A stretch of DNA of 64,000 bases from Streptomyces sp. cf386. GTDB lineage: Bacteria; Actinomycetota; Actinomycetes; Streptomycetales; Streptomycetaceae. Shown piece after piece: positions 37,558-48,664 of this stretch (positions are counted from its first letter, which is position 1; each line of letters begins with the position of its first letter). The stretch is taken from positions 336,011-400,010 of the forward strand of contig NZ_FNHV01000003.1 in assembly GCF_900103585.1 (NCBI RefSeq). The letters run 5' to 3'. The notes below the pieces were generated by a model. It was given only the letters and a program-made list of their open reading frames with translations, ran no database searches and was not told the origin of the DNA. A program made the position numbers and the translations under genes.

Positions 37558-40500
37558 TTACGGACGGTCACTGACTTTCCACAGGCGAACGGTCCCGTCA
37601 TCGCTGCCCGATGCCAGGAGGCGGCCGTCCGAGCTGAAGTCCATGGACACGACACCCGACATGTGCCCATGGAGAGTTCTCAATGGCTTCGGGTTCTCCG
37701 CGATGGACACGAGCTTGATCGTGTCGTCGGCACCCGAGTTGAAGGCAAGCACGGGGTCCCTCGGATGGAAGGCGGCGCTTTGCATGGCAGGGAGCATCGC
37801 GACAGGTGTCCACGTTCCGTTCGTTCCCAGCTGCCACAACTCACTGGCCAGGACACTGCTCACCAGCAGACGGTCGCCCTGAAGGCTGGTGGTCAGGGCA
37901 AGCTCGGCATCATCGGCGCTTACCTTCTTCCCCACCTTGAAAAGCTGCCGCCCCTGGTCGAATCCCGGCACGGGGTACATCCGAAGGTGCTTCCCGGCAA
38001 GGACCCCCAAGCTACCGCCGTGGAGGAAGGCAACCGCATCGGCCGCCGCCTCATGCCAGTCCTTCCGGTGCTCGGTCCCTTTGAGCCGACTCTGGGCGTC
38101 GACACGCCTGAGGAAGACGGTGTACCAGTCTTCGTCCGGGTCGCCGTAACTGAGCCCGGCGAGATACCCACCATCCTCACTGAAGGCCAGGTCGCCGACC
38201 GCGTCGTTCCACCCGGCAGGCAGCCGCCGTGGCGGCCGTTGCCACACATCCCAGAGCTGCATCTCCTCGGCACGGTAGACGGCGAGGATCTTGCCGTCCG
38301 GATGGAAGGCCATGGAGGTGACTGCCCGGTCCTTCGGTTCACCTGTCTTCCTGTCACGAACCAGACGCGGTGGTGCCAGCAGCGGGTGCTGACCGGTAAG
38401 GAGGCCACCCCGCCAGACCGCGCCCTCTCCATCTCCCCAGATCACGTCGTTCGTCTTGGGCTGGAAGACGACCACGCCCACTGGAGTGTCCGCCGCCCCC
38501 GAAAACGTCACCAGGCTCTCGTCCTCATGATGCCGGACCACCGCCCCCGTCCCCGTGGCCGCGACCGCCACCCCCGCCGCCAGCACCACCCGGCGCCGTA
38601 CGACCACCGACTCCGGCCGCCGGGGCGTGGGCCGGGGTTCCTCGTACGTCCGACGAGCGGCCAGCGCCTCCTGGAGGCGGATGTGGCGGAACTGGTACGC
38701 CCCGCCCGACTGCCGGAGGATCTCCCGACTCCGGGCGTCGGTGAGGAAGGCCATCAGACGCCACGGCAACTTGCCGCTCGCGGCAAGCCAGAGACGGACC
38801 AGGACGAAGCGGGGCCACGCGCGGGACAGCAGAACGAGGAGGGCGAAGAGCATCCCGGGCAGCACATGCGGCACGCCATAGCCGAAGTGCTCCGGACCGA
38901 ATGAATCCCCCGAAGTCCGCCACATATATGAGGCGAAGTCCCCGGTCTCACCGTCCCTCGGCCAACCCGGCCACCCGTTGGCCATGCGAAAGACCAGGCC
39001 TCCGCCCAGCAGCCCCACCTGCAGCCCGAGCAGCCCGGTTGCAGCGAAGACCACGCCGGACATCAGTGCCCCGGCCAGTGCCGACCGTCGGTCCTGGGCC
39101 AGGGAGTTCGCGGGGCTCACCTGAGTCGCCCGGGACGGGGGCGCGTTGAGCCAGCCGTGTGTGGCCAGGCACAGCCCGGTGACGACGCTCAGCGCAAGGC
39201 AGACCGTCACCAACGTGGCGACAGCCTCGGCGCTTTGCAGCGTCCCAGGTCCCAGCGTGGAGCCGAGAACCTCGACGAGGGTGACGGACGCGCCCACCGG
39301 GAGGACAACGGCGAGGCACAGCACCACACCGATACGGAATCCTTGCCACAGCCGATTCCGCGAGCCGGGGAGCGACCAGTACAGCCGTCCCGGCAGCGGA
39401 TCACCCACCGCGTACCAGACGACGGACCCCAACACCGCGAACCCCCCGCCGATCGCCAGCGTCATCGCGGCCACCGAGCCGGCCCCTTCAGCACCGTCCA
39501 GCCCCTCGGTCACAGCCACCCACACAGCGGCCCCGAACGCGACCAGCAACCCCAACACCAGCCCGGCGACAGGCCCGGCCCAGGTCGGCAGCAGCCGCCC
39601 GCCCATCAGCCACCAGTTCAGGTCCCGTTCGCGGTGGTCGTGCAGATAGCCGGCCAGGTACGTCAGCCAGCGCCGCGCCTGCTCGGGGCGCCAGCGCTGC
39701 GGCGCCTCCGCGTCCTCGGGGAGCCGTGTGTCGGGGGCGTACACCGTGTCGACGACCCGGTGGGTGAGGTGGTCCTCGACCGCGTACCGGCAGTCGAACG
39801 CCTCCCGGTCGAGGAGTTCTTCGGGTGTGCCACCGCGCTGGTACACCAGCCGGGCCGTGGTCACCATCAGCGGTGTGGACAGTGCCTCCGCCAGCGGCCC
39901 GTCCGGCTCCGTGCGCAGGCGGGCCACGACTCCGTCCCACACCACGCCCTCCGGCCACTCCGTGTCCCGGAGATATCCGACGACGTCCTCGGGCGGCACC
40001 GGCAGCACCTCCACCACCGGCGCCTGACGCAGCCTCGGGGCGCCGCCGCGGATGAGTTCCTCGTACTCCACGGCGCGGCAGGTGACCACGACGGGCCGCT
40101 CGCCGCCGATGGCGTGGTTGATGCCGCGAATGGCGCCGCGCCGGGCGGACTCGGGGATCTCGTCGAGACCGTCGAGTACGGGGAGCAGCAGGCCGTGGGC
40201 CAGCAGGCTGCGCGGGATCTCCTCACGGCCGCTGTAGTGCGGGACGGCGAGGGAGCGCACGATCCAGTCGTCGAGGCGCTCACGCAAGGGGTCCCACGGG
40301 GACACCGGGAGCAGGACGGGGACGGGGGTCCCCGGCGCGCGGGTGTCGAGGAGTCCCAGGGTCAGCAGCATCGCGAGTACGGTCTTGCCCGCGCCGGGCT
40401 CACCGATGACGACCAGCCTGCGCTGAGCCAACTGGCGATAGCCCCGGGCGAGTTGGGCGGTCACCTCCTCGAATCGCCCGGCGAGCCGGCCGTCGAGATG

Positions 40501-40947
40501 AACCCGCACCACCCTGCCGCCCACCGCCCCGGGTGCGCGCGTACGCGACTCGTCGGCGACCTCTCGGGCCGTCGCCGTCCAGGCGAGGGGCAGTACCCGG
40601 GGGTCGCGCAGCCGCCTGGCCTCCGCCTCCTCCAGCCACTGCGCCCTGAGCGTCCGCGCGAGGTCGTCGGCGTACGCCGCCGGGTCGGGCGCCGTCGGCT
40701 CCTGGCGGAAGAAGTCCGCGAGGGCCATCAGCAGCGAGGCGATACCCACGGGCAACCCGGCCACCGTGGCCAGGGTCTCGGCCTTCCCACTCAGGATCAT
40801 CCCCACGGCGAGGCCGGTCGCCCCCAGTCCGACGCCGGCGAAGAGACCGTCCCGGACGAGTCGCCGGCGCGCACGCGCCCTTCTCAAAGGCCCCCGAAGC
40901 ACACCTGAATCATGGCCGTGCTGAACTCTCCGCGCCCCTCCATGCAC
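37558..40947 (-). CDS. NACHT-type STAND NTPase with multiple membrane helices and C-terminal WD40 region
   Basis: 1129 residues. Two membrane helices (about 33-52 and 58-78) precede a NACHT NTPase: Walker A GEPGAGKT at 182-189, Walker B LLPVLDGLDE near 254-263. A block of about eight hydrophobic segments (roughly 480-770) follows. Then come a QFRHIRLQEAL segment, another single helix (about 820) and a WD40-like region ending in a textbook repeat (SGSDDGTVRLW). NACHT STAND proteins are signal-transducing ATPases, many of them anti-phage or cell-death regulators; WD40 would be the sensor. The GTG start is tentative because no ribosome-binding site precedes it. Confidence 0.8.
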   Translation of the reverse strand: MHGGARRVQHGHDSGVLRGPLRRARARRRLVRDGLFAGVGLGATGLAVGMILSGKAETLATVAGLPVGIASLLMALADFFRQEPTAPDPAAYADDLARTLRAQWLEEAEARRLRDPRVLPLAWTATAREVADESRTRAPGAVGGRVVRVHLDGRLAGRFEEVTAQLARGYRQLAQRRLVVIGEPGAGKTVLAMLLTLGLLDTRAPGTPVPVLLPVSPWDPLRERLDDWIVRSLAVPHYSGREEIPRSLLAHGLLLPVLDGLDEIPESARRGAIRGINHAIGGERPVVVTCRAVEYEELIRGGAPRLRQAPVVEVLPVPPEDVVGYLRDTEWPEGVVWDGVVARLRTEPDGPLAEALSTPLMVTTARLVYQRGGTPEELLDREAFDCRYAVEDHLTHRVVDTVYAPDTRLPEDAEAPQRWRPEQARRWLTYLAGYLHDHRERDLNWWLMGGRLLPTWAGPVAGLVLGLLVAFGAAVWVAVTEGLDGAEGAGSVAAMTLAIGGGFAVLGSVVWYAVGDPLPGRLYWSLPGSRNRLWQGFRIGVVLCLAVVLPVGASVTLVEVLGSTLGPGTLQSAEAVATLVTVCLALSVVTGLCLATHGWLNAPPSRATQVSPANSLAQDRRSALAGALMSGVVFAATGLLGLQVGLLGGGLVFRMANGWPGWPRDGETGDFASYMWRTSGDSFGPEHFGYGVPHVLPGMLFALLVLLSRAWPRFVLVRLWLAASGKLPWRLMAFLTDARSREILRQSGGAYQFRHIRLQEALAARRTYEEPRPTPRRPESVVVRRRVVLAAGVAVAATGTGAVVRHHEDESLVTFSGAADTPVGVVVFQPKTNDVIWGDGEGAVWRGGLLTGQHPLLAPPRLVRDRKTGEPKDRAVTSMAFHPDGKILAVYRAEEMQLWDVWQRPPRRLPAGWNDAVGDLAFSEDGGYLAGLSYGDPDEDWYTVFLRRVDAQSRLKGTEHRKDWHEAAADAVAFLHGGSLGVLAGKHLRMYPVPGFDQGRQLFKVGKKVSADDAELALTTSLQGDRLLVSSVLASELWQLGTNGTWTPVAMLPAMQSAAFHPRDPVLAFNSGADDTIKLVSIAENPKPLRTLHGHMSGVVSMDFSSDGRLLASGSDDGTVRLWKVSDRP

Positions 40948-41012
40948 AGGAGGTGAACGTGCTCATGGTGGGCGCGCGGGGTCACCTCAGGCGTACGCGA
41001 ACCCACGCACTC

Positions 41013-42080
41013 CTACCGCAGCGACTCCCACAACTCCCCCGCCTCCGGCTCCTCCGCCACCACCCGGTTGGGATCCGACGCCGCCGGCACCACTGGCATC
41101 GTCACCGTCCGCACCGCGTCCGACGACAACCCGCTCAGGCTCTGCCCGAGGCTCATCAGCTCGCTCAGCGAGTCCAGCCCGGTGTCCGTCGTGAGGCTGC
41201 CCGTCACCGCGTCGGCCACGCGGTAGAGCTGGGCCGGGTCGGTGAGGAGGCCGGCGGTGGAGATCTGGTCCAGGAGTGCCTTGACCAGCTTCTGTTGCAG
41301 GCCGATGCGGCCCAGGTCACTGCCGTCGCCGATGCCGTGCCGGGTGCGGGCCAGGGCCAGCGCCTGCTCGCCGTCCAAGTGATGGGTGCCCGCCTCCAGT
41401 CGGAGGTGGCTGTCCTCGTCGTCGATGTCGTCGTCCGTCGTGACGGTGACGCCGCCCAGCGCGTCCACCAGCTTCGCGAAGCCCGAGAAGTCGATCTCGA
41501 TGTAGTGGTCCATGCGGACGTCGCTGAGGGACTCGACCGTCTTCACCGCGCAGACGGGGCCGCCGATCGCGTACGCGCTGTTGAACATCGTGCGGTACGC
41601 CTCCTCCGTCGAACCACCCGACGACAGGGGACAGGACGGGCGGGTGACCAGGGTGTCGCGCGGGATGCTGACGACCGTCGCCTCCGTGCGGCCGGCGTCG
41701 ATGTGGACCACCATCGCCGTGTCCGAGCGGGCGCCGGTGCTGCTGCCGCCGCCCAGCTCCTGGTTCTCCTCGCCGCTGCGCGAGTCCGAGCCCAGGACCA
41801 GGATGTTCAGCGACCCGGTGGGCAGGGGGGACGCGGAGGACGAGGTCGAGGGCGCCGGTGTCGTCATCGCCCGCTGCGGGCGGTTGTCGCCGAGGGCGCT
41901 GTTGATGTCGACGCTCTTGATGTTGTCGTTCAGGTGCCAGTAGGCCCAGCCCGCCGTCCCCACGCCCAGCACCAAGGCGCCCGCGAGGATCAGGCCGGCG
42001 GTCTTCAGCACCTTCGACCGCCGGCCCGCTCGTCTGCCGTCGTCCCCGTTCTCGTTCGCGTTCGCGTCTCGTCCAGTCAC
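41013..42080 (-). CDS. LytR-CpsA-Psr (LCP) family glycopolymer transferase
   Basis: 355 residues. A short basic N-terminus and one membrane helix (TAGLILAGALVLGVGTAGWAY) anchor the extracellular LCP domain. The diagnostic segments are NILVLGSDSR, RSDTAMVVHID, ATVVSIPRDTLV and LALARTRHG. LCP enzymes move wall teichoic acid or other glycopolymers from lipid carriers to peptidoglycan. The GTG start has no clear ribosome-binding site. Confidence 0.9.
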   Translation of the reverse strand: MTGRDANANENGDDGRRAGRRSKVLKTAGLILAGALVLGVGTAGWAYWHLNDNIKSVDINSALGDNRPQRAMTTPAPSTSSSASPLPTGSLNILVLGSDSRSGEENQELGGGSSTGARSDTAMVVHIDAGRTEATVVSIPRDTLVTRPSCPLSSGGSTEEAYRTMFNSAYAIGGPVCAVKTVESLSDVRMDHYIEIDFSGFAKLVDALGGVTVTTDDDIDDEDSHLRLEAGTHHLDGEQALALARTRHGIGDGSDLGRIGLQQKLVKALLDQISTAGLLTDPAQLYRVADAVTGSLTTDTGLDSLSELMSLGQSLSGLSSDAVRTVTMPVVPAASDPNRVVAEEPEAGELWESLR

Positions 42081-42158
42081 GGAGGGAACGTAAGTCCGAA
42101 TTATTACGGGCAGGAACGTCAGACCCGGTTTTCTTCGGAAAATCTCAGACTTCTCAGC

Positions 42159-43643
<1,485 letters not shown>

Positions 43644-44801
43644 CTAAAGCGCCGGAGGCTCCCCCGTACTGCTGCGCACCACCAGACTCGTCGCCAGCTC
43701 CACCCGCGTAGCCGCCGGCGTCCCCTCCTCCCGCGCCAGGTCGAGGACCAGCTTGGCCGCCGCTTCCGCCATCTCCGTCAGCGGCTGCCGTACGGTCGTC
43801 AGCGGCGGCCCCACCAGGCGTGCGACCGGCAGATCGTCGAAGCCGACCACGCTCAGGTCCTCCGGGATCCGCAGCCCCAGCTCGCGCGCGGCCTCGTACA
43901 GCCCGAGCGCCTGGAGGTCGTTGCCGGCGAAGACGGCTGTCGGCCGGTCCCGGCGGCGCAGCAACTCCAGCCCCTGTCGGTAGCCGGTCTCGTGGTGGAA
44001 GTCGCCGGGCCGGATCAGGTCCTGGTCGACCGGGAGCCCCGCCGTTTCCAGGGCGGCCCGGTAGCCGTCGATGCGGGCGCGGCTGCACATCATCCGGGAC
44101 GGTCCGGTGATCGCGCCGATCCTGCGATGCCCCAGCTCGACCAGATGCCGGGTCGCGGCGAGCCCGCCCTGCCAGTTGGTCGCCCCGATAGACGGCACGT
44201 CGGCGCCCGGGTCGCCCGCCGGGTCCATCACCACGAACGGGATCGACCGGCTGGTGAGCAGGGCGCGCTGGGACTCGTCGAGGCCGGACAGCACCAGGAT
44301 CACGCCGTGCGGGCGGCGGGCGGCCACCTGGTCGGCCCAGGTCCGCCCGGGTGTGAGCCGCCCCGCGCTCTCGCTCAGCACCACGCTCAGCCCGGCGTCC
44401 CGGGCGACGTTCTCCACCCCCCGGATGACCTCCATCGCCCACGCGCTCTCCAGCTCGTGGAAGACCAGGTCGATCAGGGGCGAGCGGCTCGCCTCGGCGC
44501 GCCGGCGCCGGTAGCCGTGGGCGCGCAGCAGCCCCTCCACCCGGGTGCGGGTGGCCGGGGCGACGTCGGCACGTCCGTTGAGGACCTTCGAAACAGTCGG
44601 CGCGGAGACGCCGGCCTCGCGGGCGATCTCGGCGAGTGTCGCGGTCTGCGTGGACCGGCCGGCCGTCGGCGCCGCGGTGGTGGTCCTCCGGGTTTCCGAC
44701 GGTGTCGAGCGGCTTTCCGACTCTGCCGTCCGGGTCTTCGACTCTGTCGTCGGGCTTTCCGACTCGGTCGTCCGGGTTTCAGCGGGCTCACGGGCAGTCA
44801 T
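43644..44801 (-). CDS. LacI-family transcriptional regulator, probable xylan-use repressor
   Basis: 385 residues. An unusual N-terminal extension of about 50 Thr/Ser/Glu-rich residues precedes the HTH and hinge (TLAEIAREAGVSAPTVSKVLNGRADV). The periplasmic-binding-like effector domain follows. It lies between the xylanase and GH3 genes, and similar palindromes precede both, so it probably represses them until a xylo-oligosaccharide binds. It is transcribed in the same direction as the xylanase gene. The extension is built from repeated ACT(C/G)(T/C)GTCGTCCGGG-like DNA. Confidence 0.9.
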   Translation of the reverse strand: MTAREPAETRTTESESPTTESKTRTAESESRSTPSETRRTTTAAPTAGRSTQTATLAEIAREAGVSAPTVSKVLNGRADVAPATRTRVEGLLRAHGYRRRRAEASRSPLIDLVFHELESAWAMEVIRGVENVARDAGLSVVLSESAGRLTPGRTWADQVAARRPHGVILVLSGLDESQRALLTSRSIPFVVMDPAGDPGADVPSIGATNWQGGLAATRHLVELGHRRIGAITGPSRMMCSRARIDGYRAALETAGLPVDQDLIRPGDFHHETGYRQGLELLRRRDRPTAVFAGNDLQALGLYEAARELGLRIPEDLSVVGFDDLPVARLVGPPLTTVRQPLTEMAEAAAKLVLDLAREEGTPAATRVELATSLVVRSSTGEPPAL

Positions 44802-44829
44802 GGCGGCGATCGTATCCCTGCGCGGCCTC

Positions 44830-44859
44830 TTGACGAACCCTTCTCGCCGCCCCTAAGTT
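44830..44859 (+). promoter_or_regulatory. Predicted promoter of GH3 gene
   Basis: TTGACG (44830-44835) and TAAGTT (44854-44859) are separated by 18 bp on the plus strand, 65 bp upstream of the GH3 start. The operator-like repeats lie immediately downstream, a position suited to repression. Confidence 0.6.
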
Positions 44860-44862
44860 CCC

Positions 44863-44893
44863 GGAACATTCGAGGTGAACAACGAAACATTCG
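44863..44893. promoter_or_regulatory. Operator-like repeats upstream of GH3 gene
   Basis: CGAAACATTCG (44883-44893) differs by one base from the palindrome CGAAACTTTCG. A similar GGAACATTCG occurs at 44863-44872, 20 bp before. They probably bind the LacI-type regulator encoded divergently. Confidence 0.65.
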
Positions 44894-44923
44894 CGAGTGG
44901 GCCATCGCCCCGACAGGAGTTTC

Positions 44924-47239
44924 ATGACCACCGCCCCCTGGCGCGACCCCGCCCTGCCCGCCGCCACCCGCGTCGACGACCTCCTCTCCCGGATGACCCT
45001 GCAGGAGAAGACCGCCCAGCTGTACGGCGTGTGGGTGGGCGCCGCCTCGGACGGCGAGGGGGTCGCCCCGCACCAGCACGACATGACCGTCGACTACGAC
45101 TGGGCGGAGCTGATCACCCACGGCCTCGGCCAGCTCACCCGCTCCTTCGGCACCGCCCCCGTGGACCCGGCGCTGGGCGCGCAGGCACTGGCCCGCGCCC
45201 AGCGCCGTATCGCCGAGGCGGGCCGTTTCGGCATCCCTGCGGTGGCGCACGAGGAGTGCCTGGCGGGCTTCACGGCCTGGCAGGCCACCGCCTACCCGGT
45301 ACCGCTGGCCTGGGGCGCCAGCTTCGACCCGCCGCTCGTCGAGGAGATGGCCCGGCGCATCGGCGGCGACCTGCGCGCGGCCGGCATCCACCAGGGTCTC
45401 GCGCCGGTCCTGGACGTCGTACGCGATCCGCGCTGGGGCCGGGTCGAGGAGACCATCGGCGAGGACCCGTACCTGACCGGCACGATCGGTGCGGCCTACG
45501 TCCGGGGCCTGGAGTCGGCCGGGATCGTCGCGACGCTCAAGCACTTCGCCGGGTACGCGTCCTCGGCGGGCGCGCGCAACCTGGCACCGGTACGGGCCGG
45601 CATCCGGGAGTTCGCGGACATCACCCTCCCCCCGTTCGAGATGGCGCTGCGCGAGGGCGGGGCGCGCTCGGTGATGGCGGCGTACAACGAGACGGACGGG
45701 GTGCCGGCGTCGGCGGACCCGGGGTTGCTGACCGAACTCCTCCGCGAGCAATGGGGTTTCACGGGCACGGTGGTCGCCGACTACTTCGGCATCGGCTTCC
45801 TCCAGACGCTGCACCGTGTGGCGGGCAGCCCTGCGGAGGCGGCGCACGCGGCGCTGGCTGCCGGTATCGACGTAGAGCTCCCGACCCTGAAGTGCTACGG
45901 GAAACCGCTGGTGGAGGCGGTGCGATCGGGCGAGGTCCCGGAGGAGCTGGTGGACCGGGCGGCCCGCCGGGTCCTGCTCCAGAAGTGCGAACTCGGCCTC
46001 CTGGACGAGGAGTGGACCCCTGAGCCGCGGACGACGCACCTCGACCTGGATTCCCCCGCGAACCGTTCCGTCGCCCGTCGGCTGGCGGAGAAGTCGGTGG
46101 TCCTGCTGGACAACCCGGACGGGACCCTGCCCCTCCCCCCGGACACCCGTATCGCGGTCGTGGGCCCGCGCGCGGCGGACGCCCTGGCCATGCTGGGCTG
46201 CTACTCCTTCCCCTCCCACGTCCTCACGCACCACCCCGAGGTGCCGATGGGCATCGACATCCCGACCGTCCTGGAGGCACTGCGCACCGAACTCCCCGAC
46301 GCCAAGGTGACCTTCGCCGAGGGCTGCGACGTCGCCGACCCGGACCCGGCGGGCTTCGAGGAGGCGGTGGCGCGGGCGTCGGAGGCGGACGTGTGCCTGG
46401 CGGTACTGGGCGACCGGGCCGGGCTGTTCGGGCGGGGCACGTCGGGCGAGGGCTGCGATGTGACGGACCTCCGACTGCCGGGCGTACAGGGCGAGTTGCT
46501 GGACGCGCTGGTGGCGACCGGCATCCCGGTGGTCCTGGTCCTCCTCACCGGCCGCCCGTACGCACTCGGCCGCTGGCAGGGGCGGCTGGCGGCGGTCGTC
46601 CAGGCGTTCTTCCCCGGGGAGGAGGGCGGCCCGGCCGTGGCGGGCGTGCTGTCGGGGCGGGTGAATCCCTCGGGGCGGCTGCCGGTGAGCGTGCCGCGGG
46701 TGCCCGGGGGGCAGCCGTGGACGTACCTTCAGCCGCCGTTGGGGTTGGCGGGAGAGGTCAGCAATCTGGACCCGACGCCGCTGTACGCGTTCGGGCACGG
46801 GCGCTCATACACGACGTTCGAGTGGACGGACTTCACCGGCGGCGAGGCCCTCACGGAGATCGGCACGGACGGCTCGTACGACGTGTCGGTGACGGTCCGC
46901 AACACGGGCGACCGCGAGGGGGCGGAGGTGGTCCAGCTGTACCTGCACGATCCGGTGGCGTCGGTGACGCGGCCGGATGTGCGGCTGATCGGGTACCAGC
47001 GGGTGGAGTTGGCGCCGGGGGAGGCGGGCCGGGTGAGCTTCCGGTTCCACGCGGATCTGTCGTCGTTCACCGACCGGTCGGGTCGAAGGGTGGTTGAACC
47101 GGGTGCGCTGGAGCTGCGGTTGGCGGCGTCGAGTGCGGACGTACGGCATACGGCTCGACTGAAACTCACGGGCCCTGTACGGGAGTTGGGTACGGACCGA
47201 CGGTTGCGGTGCGACGCGGAGGTGTCGGGGCCGGAGTGA
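44924..47239 (+). CDS. GH3 beta-xylosidase/beta-glucosidase
   Basis: 771 residues without a signal peptide, so it is intracellular. The N-terminal (alpha/beta)8 domain has the nucleophile Asp in TVVADYFGIGF. The second alpha/beta domain carries the usual acid-base region, and a C-terminal fibronectin III-like domain (from about 660) completes the bacterial GH3 layout. The VADYFGI and DVELPTLKCYG motifs favour the beta-xylosidase subgroup. It would split imported xylo-oligosaccharides made by the secreted xylanase. AGGAG four bases before the ATG fixes the start. Confidence 0.9.
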   Translation: MTTAPWRDPALPAATRVDDLLSRMTLQEKTAQLYGVWVGAASDGEGVAPHQHDMTVDYDWAELITHGLGQLTRSFGTAPVDPALGAQALARAQRRIAEAGRFGIPAVAHEECLAGFTAWQATAYPVPLAWGASFDPPLVEEMARRIGGDLRAAGIHQGLAPVLDVVRDPRWGRVEETIGEDPYLTGTIGAAYVRGLESAGIVATLKHFAGYASSAGARNLAPVRAGIREFADITLPPFEMALREGGARSVMAAYNETDGVPASADPGLLTELLREQWGFTGTVVADYFGIGFLQTLHRVAGSPAEAAHAALAAGIDVELPTLKCYGKPLVEAVRSGEVPEELVDRAARRVLLQKCELGLLDEEWTPEPRTTHLDLDSPANRSVARRLAEKSVVLLDNPDGTLPLPPDTRIAVVGPRAADALAMLGCYSFPSHVLTHHPEVPMGIDIPTVLEALRTELPDAKVTFAEGCDVADPDPAGFEEAVARASEADVCLAVLGDRAGLFGRGTSGEGCDVTDLRLPGVQGELLDALVATGIPVVLVLLTGRPYALGRWQGRLAAVVQAFFPGEEGGPAVAGVLSGRVNPSGRLPVSVPRVPGGQPWTYLQPPLGLAGEVSNLDPTPLYAFGHGRSYTTFEWTDFTGGEALTEIGTDGSYDVSVTVRNTGDREGAEVVQLYLHDPVASVTRPDVRLIGYQRVELAPGEAGRVSFRFHADLSSFTDRSGRRVVEPGALELRLAASSADVRHTARLKLTGPVRELGTDRRLRCDAEVSGPE

Positions 47240-47266
47240 CCGAGGGGGGACCGACCCCCGGCCCCG
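47226..47266. terminator. Possible terminator at GH3 gene end
   Basis: CGGGGCCGG (47226-47234) and its complement (47258-47266) can form a 9-bp stem around a 23-nt loop that includes the GH3 stop codon. The long loop lowers confidence. Confidence 0.45.
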
Positions 47267-47297
47267 CGCAGAGCGGTCCTGGTAGCCGCTCTCGGGC

Positions 47298-47561
47298 TCA
47301 CCCTGTCCGCACGTCGACGGACTCGAACCGCCACCGATGCACCGCCCGAGCAACCAACTCCCCGTCCGGCTCCGGCAGTTCGGGAAGCTCCGCGTCGAAC
47401 TCCGCATCCCACCAGGTGACGACGAGCACCCGGTCCTGCGGCGCCCGCAAGATCTCCCGGCGCAGCGGCCGTACCGCCAACTCCTGCGCCCGGGCCCAGG
47501 CGAGCAGCTCCTCGCCGCGGCCCGGAACCGCCCGCGCCTCCCACATCAGCGCGACCGTCAC
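47298..47561 (-). CDS. Small ABM-like protein coupled to tsaD
   Basis: 87 residues, unrecognised in detail. The pattern [22 protein letters not shown] with a later RVLVVTWWD suggests a small ferredoxin-like dimeric (ABM-type) fold. Its GTG overlaps the tsaD stop by 4 bp (GTGA), so it is translationally coupled as the last gene of the tsaB-rimI-tsaD run. A role connected with t6A synthesis is not implied by the fold. Confidence 0.7.
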   Translation of the reverse strand: MTVALMWEARAVPGRGEELLAWARAQELAVRPLRREILRAPQDRVLVVTWWDAEFDAELPELPEPDGELVARAVHRWRFESVDVRTG

Positions 47562-48664
47562 GAGTACAGGTTCTCCTTGCTGACCTCGTGCACATGGTCG
47601 TGGGAGTGGTCGGTGCCCGGCACATGTGGGTCCGTCACCGGCAGCGAGGAGTCCGCCGACAGGTCCCAGCTGGACGCCGGCCGGTTACGGGCCACCATCT
47701 CCGCGCCCAGCGCGGCCACCATCGCCCCGTTGTCCGTGCACAGCTTCGGCCGGGGCACCCGCAGCCGGATGCCGGCCGCCTCGCAGCGCTCCTGGGCCAG
47801 GGCCCGCAGGCGGGAGTTGGCGGCGACACCGCCGCCGATCATCAGGTGGTCGACGCCCTCGTCCTTGCAGGCGCGGACGGCCTTGCGGGTCAGCACGTCG
47901 ACGACCGCCTCCTGGAAGGAGGCCGAGACGTCCCGGACCGGAACCTCCTCGCCCGCCGCCCGCTTGGCCTCGATCCAGCGGGCGACCGCCGTCTTCAGAC
48001 CGGAGAAGGAGAAGTCGTACGCGGGGTCGCGCGGGCCGGTGAGACCGCGCGGGAACGCGATCGCGTTCGGGTCGCCCTCGCGGGCGTAGCGGTCGATGAC
48101 CGGGCCACCGGGGAAGCCGAGGTTGAGCACACGGGCGATCTTGTCGAAGGCCTCGCCCGCCGCGTCGTCGATGGTGGCGCCCAGCGGGCGGACGTCCGAC
48201 GTGATGTCGGACGACAGCAGGAGCGACGAATGTCCCCCACTCACCAGCAGCGCCATCGTCGGCTCCGGCAGCGCGCCGTGCTCCAGCTGGTCCACGCAGA
48301 TGTGGGAGGCGAGGTGGTTGACGCCGTAGAGCGGCTTGCCCAGCGCGTAGGCGTACGCCTTCGCCGCCGACACGCCGACCAGCAGCGCGCCCGCGAGCCC
48401 GGGGCCGGCGGTGACGGCGATCCCGTCCAGATCCCGCGCACTCACCCCCGCCTCCTTCAGCGCGCGTTCGATGGTCGGGACCATCGCCTCCAGGTGCGCC
48501 CGGGAGGCGACCTCCGGCACGACGCCGCCGAAGCGGGCGTGCTCGTCGACGCTGGAGGCGACGGCGTCGGCGAGCAGGGTGGTGCCGCGGACGATGCCGA
48601 CGCCGGTCTCGTCACAGGAGGTCTCGATGCCGAGGACGAGGGGTTCGTCCCGCGAGTCAGCCAT
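47558..48664 (-). CDS. tsaD: tRNA N6-adenosine threonylcarbamoyltransferase TsaD
   Basis: 368 residues. The N-terminal [16 protein letters not shown] and the metal-binding NHLASH motif define the Kae1/TsaD family; the ATP-binding [12 protein letters not shown] block is also intact. With TsaB and TsaE it transfers threonylcarbamoyl to A37 of ANN-decoding tRNAs. It overlaps rimI by 8 bp and is followed by a coupled small gene. Confidence 0.96.
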   Translation of the reverse strand: MADSRDEPLVLGIETSCDETGVGIVRGTTLLADAVASSVDEHARFGGVVPEVASRAHLEAMVPTIERALKEAGVSARDLDGIAVTAGPGLAGALLVGVSAAKAYAYALGKPLYGVNHLASHICVDQLEHGALPEPTMALLVSGGHSSLLLSSDITSDVRPLGATIDDAAGEAFDKIARVLNLGFPGGPVIDRYAREGDPNAIAFPRGLTGPRDPAYDFSFSGLKTAVARWIEAKRAAGEEVPVRDVSASFQEAVVDVLTRKAVRACKDEGVDHLMIGGGVAANSRLRALAQERCEAAGIRLRVPRPKLCTDNGAMVAALGAEMVARNRPASSWDLSADSSLPVTDPHVPGTDHSHDHVHEVSKENLYS

